Positions 1 through 6,469 of a DNA stretch of 15,479 bases are shown in pieces (position 1 is the stretch's first letter; each line of letters starts with the position of its first letter). A program made the position numbers and the translations under genes. The notes under the pieces were generated by a model. That model worked only from the letters and a program-made list of their open reading frames with translations, was not told the DNA's origin and did not search any database. The stretch covers positions 1-15,479 of the forward strand of contig DASSJN010000260.1 of NCBI GenBank assembly GCA_035691185.1. Reading direction: 5' to 3'. Source of the DNA: RPQJ01 sp035691185. Lineage in GTDB: Bacteria; Pseudomonadota; Gammaproteobacteria; Steroidobacterales; Steroidobacteraceae.

Positions 1-1
1 G

Positions 2-142
2 ATCCCGCCACCGCGCGCAGAGACGATCGCGCAGCTGCGGCACAGGTTCGAGCCGGAACTGCGCGAGCTCGAGGTCCTGCTCGGTCGTTCACTCGATGGC
101 TGGCGTTCGGACCGGACGTCACCGGTCAAGGCGGTCGCATGA
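2..142 (+). CDS. Sulfotransferase, C-terminal fragment (cut by window edge)
   Basis: This is an open frame of 46 residues entering from the left edge and ending at TGA 140-142. The translation begins IPPPRAETIAQLRHRF and continues with an acidic/leucine stretch and then LLGRSLDGW. The pattern 'P-x-ET-x-x-x-L-x-x-x-F-x-P-x-x-x-x-L-E-x-LLGR-x-L-x-x-W' resembles the C-terminal helix of bacterial PAPS-dependent sulfotransferases (Sulfotransfer_1/3 type), where the chain ends near 'LLGRDLSxW'. The catalytic region lies outside the window, so activity cannot be judged. The stop codon overlaps the start of the polymerase gene (ATGA, 139-142), so the two are probably translated from one message. If correct, the locus carries two sulfotransferases, this one and the one at 4278. 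It could also be another protein with a similar C-terminal helix. Confidence 0.6.
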   Translation: MPPPRAETIAQLRHRFEPELRELEVLLGRSLDGWRSDRTSPVKAVA

Positions 143-1668
143 CGACATTCGTTCAACGTCCACGGCGCGATCTGTTCGTCGTCGGGCTCATCGGCACGCT
201 CGGGTTGCTCGGCGGTGTCCTGAGCGCCTCCGGCAGACCGGCGTACGTCGCAATTTTCATCGGCCTGCTGGTCGCGGCGCTGCTCGCATCGTCGCGCGTG
301 GCGGTCTTCTGGCTCGTCGTGACCATCGCGCTGGTGGCGACCGGACTGTCGCAGCTGTACTTGCCCGGATCCGGGGCAAGGTACGTCCGGTACGTGGCTC
401 CGGTGGCTTCGCTCGTCCTGCTGTTGCACTGGGTCAACGACCAGCTCATGGCGCATCCGCGCAATCGCACCGATCTGCTGCCCATGCCCGTCGTCTGGGC
501 CATCGCGTTCACGGTCACGGCCGTCGTCTCGGTGCTGGTCAACCTCAGCAACCCCGACGTCGCCGTGATGGGCGCGAAGAACTACTTCCAGATGGGCGCG
601 TTCTTCGTCGGGGTGGCGTTGCTGCGCTGGGACCACTCGACCCTGGACCGCAGCCTCGTGCGCGCGCTTATCCTGCTCGCCGTGCTGCAGCTGCCGTTCG
701 CGCTGCACCAGTACCTGTACCTGGTGCCGCAGCGCATCGGCCTGGGCGGGGGCATCGTGCCGGCGGACATCGTCTCCGGCACGTTCGGCGCAACGCTGCT
801 GGGGGGCGGTGCGAACGCCGTGCTCGCGGCGTTCCAGATCATCGTCGTGGGATTGCTGCTCGCGCTCTGGAAGAACGGTGCGCTGTCGCTGTTCCGGATG
901 GCGGCACTGTCGCTGGTGCTGCTGCTGCCGCTGCTCGTCAACCAGGCCAAGATCGCGGTGCTGTACCTGCCACTCGTGTTCCTGGTCCTGTTCCGCCGCG
1001 ACTTCATCGTGCGCCCGGGCAAGTTCCTCATCGCCGGCGTCGGCATCGCCGGCGTCTTCGCCGTGCTGATGACCGCGTTGATGCTGACGCATCCGTCGGG
1101 TCGACTGAACAGCTGGTCCGAGCTCGTGGACTTCGTGGTGGCGCGGCAGACCGCGACCATCGCGGAGCGCGGCAACGAGTACGGCGCCCTCACGCGCTGG
1201 ACGACGCTGACTTTCTGGGCCGAGGAGCACGCCACGGCCAACCCCGTGCACACGCTCGTCGGCCACGGCCTGGGCGCCTCCCGTGAGGCGGAAGACAGCG
1301 GCCTCGCCCACACGCTCGCCGAGCAGAAATACCCGGGGCTCAACATCGGCCACACTGCGGTGTCGGCGCTGCTCTGGGACACCGGCGTGATCGGCCTGGT
1401 CACCGTCCTCGGCATGCTGGGCTCCGCATTCTTCATGGCCGGCTCGCTGGCACGGCATCACCGCGACCGGGATCCGTTCCGCTGCGGGCTGTACGAGGGC
1501 CTGCAGGCGGGCATTGCGGTGTTGACGCTCGGCCTGGCGCACAAGGACTTCTTCGTCGTCCACATTCCGTACCAGACGATCACGTACCTGATCGTCGGCT
1601 ACATCGCCAACGCGTGGCTGGAAATGGTGCGCACGGAACCGAAACGGCATGCCCGCCGCCGCCTATAG
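139..1668 (+). CDS. Wzy / O-antigen ligase-like membrane protein (polysaccharide polymerase)
   Basis: This 509-residue, very hydrophobic protein has roughly ten or more transmembrane segments starting near residue 13 and a short basic C-terminal tail. It contains a longer hydrophilic stretch at about residues 310-410. In that stretch a GHGLG motif (375-379) is followed by a histidine (H405, in IGHTA) and then WDTGVIGL. This G-x-G-x...H-x...GxIGL layout is typical of the periplasmic loop of Wzy polymerases and WaaL-type O-antigen ligases. In the Wzx/Wzy route such a protein joins repeat units carried on undecaprenyl diphosphate at the periplasmic face of the inner membrane. Polymerase is favoured over ligase because a flippase gene follows directly. 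The start overlaps the preceding stop (ATGA), and the 3' end overlaps the flippase gene by 20 nt. Sequence in this family diverges quickly, so the substrate cannot be named. Confidence 0.75.
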   Translation: MTTFVQRPRRDLFVVGLIGTLGLLGGVLSASGRPAYVAIFIGLLVAALLASSRVAVFWLVVTIALVATGLSQLYLPGSGARYVRYVAPVASLVLLLHWVNDQLMAHPRNRTDLLPMPVVWAIAFTVTAVVSVLVNLSNPDVAVMGAKNYFQMGAFFVGVALLRWDHSTLDRSLVRALILLAVLQLPFALHQYLYLVPQRIGLGGGIVPADIVSGTFGATLLGGGANAVLAAFQIIVVGLLLALWKNGALSLFRMAALSLVLLLPLLVNQAKIAVLYLPLVFLVLFRRDFIVRPGKFLIAGVGIAGVFAVLMTALMLTHPSGRLNSWSELVDFVVARQTATIAERGNEYGALTRWTTLTFWAEEHATANPVHTLVGHGLGASREAEDSGLAHTLAEQKYPGLNIGHTAVSALLWDTGVIGLVTVLGMLGSAFFMAGSLARHHRDRDPFRCGLYEGLQAGIAVLTLGLAHKDFFVVHIPYQTITYLIVGYIANAWLEMVRTEPKRHARRRL

Positions 1669-3169
1669 CGTAGGTCGATTCCGCAGGGCGGCCGTGCAGC
1701 TCGTCGGCGGGCGCATGGCGCAGGCGGCTGCGCGCGTCGTGCTCGTGCTCGCCGTGGTGCGCATCCTGCCCGTCGAGGACTACGGCGCCTACATGCTGAT
1801 CGTCGGCACGGCCGAGATGATGCTGCAGGTCGGATCGTTCGGCATCCTGCCGCTGGCACAGCGGTACCTGCCGCAGATGCTGACGACGCTGCCGCTGCGC
1901 CGCCTGTACGGCTTCGTCGCATTCCTCGTGCTCGCGCAGCTGGCGATCTTCGCAGGGATCGCCGGCCTGATCGCTGCGTTCTGGGACGTGCTGACGCCGG
2001 TGTTCGGCATGAGCGCTGCACAGTCCGAGGCGACGCGGATCGCGGCCTGGATGTTCCTCGCGATCCCGGCGTTCCGCTTCACCGCCGAACTGCTGGAGTC
2101 CATGCTCGGGTTCGGCCAGATCGCGCGCGCCGTCATGGTCATGGCCCGCGCGGGCGCGGTGCTGCTGCTGATCCTGCTGCTGCCGGTGGTGCACCTGCGC
2201 GATGTGCTCGTCGTCGACATGGTCGTGACCGGGCTTTGCGCACTGTTCGTGCTCGGCCGCATCCGCCGCTGCCTGCACGCCCTGCATGCACCGTCGGCGT
2301 CCGGCAGCCTCCCGGTGGGGGAGATGTGGCGCTTCGCGCGGCACATGGCGCTCGTGGGACCGATGAGTGCGACATCGAATCCCGGTGCGGTGCGCCTCGT
2401 GCTGGCCAACGGGCTCGGCCTCGCCGAGAGCGGCCTGTTCGCGTTCCTGCAGACGCTCGAACGGCTCGTGAGCCGTTACCTGCCGGCCACGCTGCTCAAG
2501 AACCTGATCCGGCCGGTCCTGATCTCGCGCTACGTCGGCCGGGGCAACAGCGAGCTGCTCTCGGCGGGCACCGGCCTGCTGCTCAAGAGCAACATGCTGG
2601 CGGTGATCGGCGGGCTGGTCGTGATCGCGGTCTGCGGCGACGAGATCGTCGCGATCATGAGTGGCGGCAAGTTCACGGGCGCGGGCCTCACGCTGCTGCT
2701 GCTGTACGTGAACATGATCGCCACGTCGCAGCGCGGCGTGCAGGAAATGGTCATGCAGATCACGGGCCACACGCGCGCACTGTGGATCACGTCCGTCGTC
2801 TCGCCGGTCGCGCTGCTGCTGATCTGGCTCTGCTCGGGATTCGGCCTCAACGTCGCGGTGCTGATCATGACGGCGGGCAGCCTGATCGCGAACTCGCTCG
2901 CCGCGGGCGTCCTGCAGACGAAGACCGACTGGTTCCGCGTGGATTGGCGCGGCATGGCCGCCATCTTCCTGCCCGGACTGGCGGCCGCCGTGCTCGGCCT
3001 ACTGCTCACCGGCTGGACGCACCCGCTGCTGGCCGGCGCACTCGGGCTCGTCCTGTTCGTGATGCTGCTGCGCATCGGTCGCCCGTTCAACGGCGGCGAG
3101 ATCGGGGCCGTCGAGCGCGTGGTGGGCCGGCGCGCGGTGAAACTGCTGCGAGGCTTCGCGGTGTCATGA
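1649..3169 (+). CDS. Wzx-like polysaccharide flippase (MOP superfamily)
   Basis: The protein has 506 residues and about 12-14 predicted membrane segments spread over its whole length. The N-terminal part has the usual layout of PST/MOP-type transporters: an amphipathic start, then ARVVLVLAVVRILPVEDYG, where 'R-x-L-x-x-x-x-YG' is a common signature of Wzx-like proteins. Such flippases move lipid-linked repeat units from the cytoplasmic to the periplasmic face of the inner membrane. Length and topology fit the family, which is usually 400-500 residues. The gene begins 20 nt inside the polymerase gene and ends in the ATGA overlap with the GT4 gene, so it sits between the enzymes that build and polymerise its likely cargo. 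A MATE or MurJ-type role is less likely given the neighbours. Confidence 0.82.
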   Translation: MPAAAYSVGRFRRAAVQLVGGRMAQAAARVVLVLAVVRILPVEDYGAYMLIVGTAEMMLQVGSFGILPLAQRYLPQMLTTLPLRRLYGFVAFLVLAQLAIFAGIAGLIAAFWDVLTPVFGMSAAQSEATRIAAWMFLAIPAFRFTAELLESMLGFGQIARAVMVMARAGAVLLLILLLPVVHLRDVLVVDMVVTGLCALFVLGRIRRCLHALHAPSASGSLPVGEMWRFARHMALVGPMSATSNPGAVRLVLANGLGLAESGLFAFLQTLERLVSRYLPATLLKNLIRPVLISRYVGRGNSELLSAGTGLLLKSNMLAVIGGLVVIAVCGDEIVAIMSGGKFTGAGLTLLLLYVNMIATSQRGVQEMVMQITGHTRALWITSVVSPVALLLIWLCSGFGLNVAVLIMTAGSLIANSLAAGVLQTKTDWFRVDWRGMAAIFLPGLAAAVLGLLLTGWTHPLLAGALGLVLFVMLLRIGRPFNGGEIGAVERVVGRRAVKLLRGFAVS

Positions 3170-4281
3170 GCGCCGTGGCCCACACCCGCGTGCTGCACCT
3201 GATCAACGGCGAGTTCTACGCCGGGGCCGAGCGCGTGCAGGACCTCCTGGCGCAGCAACTCGGCCGCTTCGGTTTCGACGTCGAATTCGCCTGCCTCAAG
3301 GACGGCCTGTTCGAGGAAAAGCGCCAGTGCAAGGACGCCACGCTGCACCGCCTGCCGATGCGGTCGAAGACCGACGTCTCGATGTGCAGCCGGCTCGCCC
3401 GCATGGTGGTCGAGCGCCGGATCCGGCTGCTGCACACGCACACGCCGCGCAGCGCGCTGCTCGGCGCGCTCGTGGCCCGGATCGCGGGCGTGCCGATGGT
3501 TCATCACGTGCACAGTCCGGCCACGGATGACACCGAGAGCCGGCTGCGCAACGCGCGCAACGCGTTCGTCGAACGACTGAGCCTGCGGGGTGCGCGACGG
3601 CTCATTGCCGTGTCGAGCAGCCTGCAGCGATATCTGCGCGAGCGTGGTTATGCGAGCGCGAGGATCTGCGAGATCCCCAACGGCGTGCCGATGACCGACC
3701 GGGCGCGGCTGCGTTACGTACCGGGCACGGAGCTCGTGCTCGGAACTGTCGCGCTTTTTCGTCCGCGCAAGGGCGTGGAGGTCCTCCTCGATGCGATGGC
3801 ACGCGTGCGCGAGGCCGGCGCGCGCGTGCGCCTGCACGCCGTAGGCCCGTTCGAGACCCCGGCATACGAGTCGTCGGTTCGGGACATGACGCAGGCGATG
3901 GGATTGCAGGACGCCGTGAGCTGGGCAGGCTTCCGGTCCGACGTGGAGGACCAGTTCCGGCGAATGCACGTGTTCGTTCTCCCGAGCCTATTCGGCGAAG
4001 GCATGCCGATGGTCGTGCTCGAGGCCATGGCCGCCGGGCTGCCGGTGGTGAGCACCCGGGTCGAGGGCATTCCGCAGGTCATTCGCGAAGGGCGGGACGG
4101 CCTGCTCGCAACCCCGGGAGACGCCCGGGAACTCGCCGACGCGCTGCTGCGGTTCGCGCGCGGTGAGGTCGATGCCGAAGCCATGGGCGACAGCGGCTGG
4201 CAGCGCCAGCGGGACCATTTTTCGGACGTCTCCATGGCGGCCCGTACCGCAACGGTCTATCGAGAGGTACTCAACTCGTGA
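3166..4281 (+). CDS. GT4-family glycosyltransferase
   Basis: The protein has 371 residues and the GT-B fold layout of family GT4. The N-terminal acceptor domain has an early glycine-rich loop (FYAGAERV), HTHTPRSALLGA in the middle, and VSSSLQRYL before the linker. The C-terminal nucleotide-sugar domain begins around LVLGTVALFRPRKG. The EX7E donor-binding motif is intact: E278 and E286 within FGEGMPMVVLEAM, followed by GLPVVST and a VEGIP/DGLL segment. It is expected to be cytoplasmic or membrane-peripheral and to transfer a sugar from a nucleotide donor to the lipid-linked repeat unit. The start at 3166 is chosen because it makes a standard ATGA overlap with the flippase stop. The open frame extends further upstream, but only as out-of-frame flippase sequence. 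The donor and acceptor sugars cannot be read from the sequence. Confidence 0.9.
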   Translation: MSAVAHTRVLHLINGEFYAGAERVQDLLAQQLGRFGFDVEFACLKDGLFEEKRQCKDATLHRLPMRSKTDVSMCSRLARMVVERRIRLLHTHTPRSALLGALVARIAGVPMVHHVHSPATDDTESRLRNARNAFVERLSLRGARRLIAVSSSLQRYLRERGYASARICEIPNGVPMTDRARLRYVPGTELVLGTVALFRPRKGVEVLLDAMARVREAGARVRLHAVGPFETPAYESSVRDMTQAMGLQDAVSWAGFRSDVEDQFRRMHVFVLPSLFGEGMPMVVLEAMAAGLPVVSTRVEGIPQVIREGRDGLLATPGDARELADALLRFARGEVDAEAMGDSGWQRQRDHFSDVSMAARTATVYREVLNS

Positions 4282-5282
4282 ACACCCGCAGAAGAGAGTG
4301 CGAGCCCGTGTTCGTGGTCGGCATGAACGGCTCGGGCACCACCATGCTGCTCGACTGCCTCGGGCGTCATCCGGCGCTCTACGCGTTCCCGAAGGAGACG
4401 CGACTGATCCCGTACCTGATGGCGAGGCAGGACAGCTACGGCGACCTGGGCGTCGATGCCAACTTTCGCGCGCTGTGGGACGATGTGCGCAATCTCGCCG
4501 TCTTCCGCGAGGTCAACGGCCACGAACCCGTGCCGGCGCCCGACGACTGGCGCGAGCATCCACGCAGCCTGGCCGCGATCCTCGATGCGGTGTTCTGCCA
4601 CTTCGCGAACCAGCACGGCAAGCGCCGCTGGTGCGAGAAGACGCCGCAGCACGTGCAGCACCTGCTCGCACTGGCGGAGTTGTTTCCGGCGGCCCGCTTC
4701 GTCCACGTGATCCGGGACGGACGCGATTGTGCGGCCTCGTTCCATCGCCGCTGGAAACGCCAGCCGGAGCTGACGGTGTTCCGCTGGAAGAAGGTGGTCT
4801 CGATGGGACGCGCGCAGGGGCAGCGACTCGGCACGGCGCGCTACCTCGAGGTTCGTTACGAGGACCTGACCGCCGCTCCCGAGCATTCGCTGAGGCGCAT
4901 CTGCCAGTTCCTCGCGCTGGATTTCAATCCGGCCGTGCTGCACTCGGCGCAACCCTACCTGCAGACGGCCGCGGAGGGGCGCCGCGGCGGCCTGCAGCGC
5001 AATTCGGGCAAGTGGCGTTCGTATTTCAAGCCGCGCACGGTCGAGAGGCTCGAGCGGATCGCGGGCGCGACGCTCGCGAGTTGCGGCTACGTGACGCGCT
5101 ACCCCGAGGCCGACATCGACGTCGCGAACTGGCGGCGACGCTACTGGTCCATGCGCGAGACGGTGCGCGAATACGCGACCGAAGTCTGGCGCAAACTCAA
5201 CGGCGAACTCGAGCGGCCATGGCGCGTCATCCTCGTGAAACCGGTCAACGCCCTGCGTCACCGGCAACACAACGTCTACTGA
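4278..5282 (+). CDS. PAPS-dependent sulfotransferase family protein
   Basis: The protein has 334 residues. The 5'-phosphosulfate loop lies near the N-terminus: FVVGMNGSGTTML, with the G-x-x-G-S-G-T-T core at residues 15-22. The 3'-phosphate motif follows at about 140-154 (RFVHVIRDGRDCAASF; R146 and S154 are the likely phosphate contacts). Both elements are hallmarks of Sulfotransfer_1/3 proteins, which move sulfate from PAPS to hydroxyl or amino groups of glycans, lipids or small molecules. No signal peptide is seen, so it probably acts in the cytoplasm. The start is GTG, whose bases form a GTGA overlap with the GT4 stop, and the last base of its own stop is the first base of the next ATG. 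Its place between two glycosyltransferases suggests that it sulfates the repeat unit before flipping. The acceptor is unknown. Confidence 0.88.
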   Translation: MNTRRRECEPVFVVGMNGSGTTMLLDCLGRHPALYAFPKETRLIPYLMARQDSYGDLGVDANFRALWDDVRNLAVFREVNGHEPVPAPDDWREHPRSLAAILDAVFCHFANQHGKRRWCEKTPQHVQHLLALAELFPAARFVHVIRDGRDCAASFHRRWKRQPELTVFRWKKVVSMGRAQGQRLGTARYLEVRYEDLTAAPEHSLRRICQFLALDFNPAVLHSAQPYLQTAAEGRRGGLQRNSGKWRSYFKPRTVERLERIAGATLASCGYVTRYPEADIDVANWRRRYWSMRETVREYATEVWRKLNGELERPWRVILVKPVNALRHRQHNVY

Positions 5283-6364
5283 TGAGCGCCGCAACGCCAC
5301 TGCGGAGCGGAGCGGTCGTGCCGCTCCCGCGACCGCCGCGAGTCTCGATCGTCATCAAGGCGCTGAACGAGGAGCGCCACATCCGGGCGTCGATCGAATC
5401 CGCGCTGACCGCGGTCGCGCGTGTCGGCGGCGAGGTCATCCTCGCAGACAGCGGGTCGTCCGACCGCACCGTGGAGATCGCGCGCGAATACCCCGTGACG
5501 GTCGTCCAGCTGAAGCACACGGCCGAGCGGCGCTGCGGGGTCGGCCCGCAACTCGGCTACCAGGCGGCCCGCGGCGAGTTCGTCTACATCCTCGACGGTG
5601 ACATGGAGCTGGACCCGGGCTTCCTGCCCGAGGCGCTCGCGGCCATGGACGCGGACTCGCGGCTCGCCGGCATCGCGGGGCTCGTGGAGGAACAGAGCGA
5701 GGCCAGCTACCAGTTCCGCGGGCGCAAGCGGCGCGGGCACGAACGCAAGGTGCGTGTCTGCGAGTGGCTCGACATGGGAGGTCTTTACCGTGTCGACGCG
5801 CTGCGCGAAGTCGGTTACTTCTCGAATCGCAACCTGCACGCCTACGAGGAGATGGAACTCGGGCTGCGGCTCTGCGCCGCCGGCTGGACGCTGAGGCGTA
5901 TCGCCACGCGCGGCGTGCGGCACCATGGCCGCGACGAGAGCGACTGGCCGCTGCTCGTGCGACGCTGGAAGAGTCGCTACCTCGACGGCCCCGGCGAGCT
6001 GATCCGCGCGTCGGTTGGACGACCGTACTTCTACCGGGCGATCCAGACCCAGCAGCACCTGCTGCTCGCGCTGCTCGTCTGGGCCGGCGTCGTGGCGGGC
6101 GTCGTGTTCGCTCCGTTCTCGGCATGGCCGCTCGTGGGTGTGGCAGCCGTCGTGCTGGCCCTGGTCCTCGCGCGTGCACGTCGTACCGGCAGCCTGGCAG
6201 ATGCCTGGTTCGGCCAGGTCGTCTGGCAGGTTTCGGCGCTCGCGATGCTGCGGGGTCTGTTCGCCCGGCCGCGCGATCCCGCCGAGCCCATCGAGTACGT
6301 GGTGTTGTACGAAGCGCCGGCGCGAAGTCCGATGGCACACGTCAGTCCCCACCGTCAGGTGTAG
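5282..6364 (+). CDS. GT2-family glycosyltransferase with C-terminal membrane segments
   Basis: The protein has 360 residues and a GT-A fold: VSIVIKALNEERHI at 21-34, ADSGSSDRT with the nucleotide-binding aspartate D56, and the metal-binding DxD motif as DGD at 105-107. The acceptor region follows with WLDMGGLYR and the HAYEEMELG motif (E189/E190, the ED/EE catalytic-base position). After the catalytic domain, about residues 258-300 form two hydrophobic helices that would anchor it in the inner membrane. The probable role is to add a sugar to the lipid-linked intermediate on the cytoplasmic face. The ATG at 5282 shares its A with the TGA of the sulfotransferase gene, which implies coupled translation. 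This is the last gene of the tight run, and 105 nt separate it from the FG-GAP gene. Sugar specificity cannot be inferred. Confidence 0.88.
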   Translation: MSAATPLRSGAVVPLPRPPRVSIVIKALNEERHIRASIESALTAVARVGGEVILADSGSSDRTVEIAREYPVTVVQLKHTAERRCGVGPQLGYQAARGEFVYILDGDMELDPGFLPEALAAMDADSRLAGIAGLVEEQSEASYQFRGRKRRGHERKVRVCEWLDMGGLYRVDALREVGYFSNRNLHAYEEMELGLRLCAAGWTLRRIATRGVRHHGRDESDWPLLVRRWKSRYLDGPGELIRASVGRPYFYRAIQTQQHLLLALLVWAGVVAGVVFAPFSAWPLVGVAAVVLALVLARARRTGSLADAWFGQVVWQVSALAMLRGLFARPRDPAEPIEYVVLYEAPARSPMAHVSPHRQV

Positions 6365-6469
6365 GTCGAACGCCCGGACCGCGCGCGACGGAAAGGCAAT
6401 TGTCCACGCGCCCCGTACGCGCAATCATCACGGCGCGTCTCGTTTGCAGCCACAGGGAAGTCGGCAGCC
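6365..6469 (+). other. Intergenic region between GT2 and FG-GAP genes, with a possible hairpin and a clear RBS
   Basis: This 105-bp gap ends the overlapping polysaccharide gene run. It contains inverted arms ACGCGCC (6406-6412) and GGCGCGT (6432-6438), which can form a 7-bp stem with a 19-nt loop. No T-run follows, so it is not a textbook terminator. AGGGAAG (6454-6460) lies 9 nt before the ATG at 6470 and is a good ribosome binding site, which fixes that start. I see no convincing sigma-70 promoter, so the FG-GAP gene may be read through from the operon or may have its own unrecognised promoter. Confidence 0.4.

Noticed and set aside
1580..2770. Minus-strand open frame of 396 codons opposite polymerase and flippase genes
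   Set aside because: It is rich in histidine, glutamine and arginine, as expected from the complement of hydrophobic membrane-protein codons. No motif or ribosome binding site supports it.
2236..3165. N-terminal extension of the GT4 gene inside the flippase gene
   Set aside because: The extra 310 codons are out-of-frame flippase sequence with an arginine/proline-rich translation. The GT4 fold begins at the ATGA overlap at 3166.
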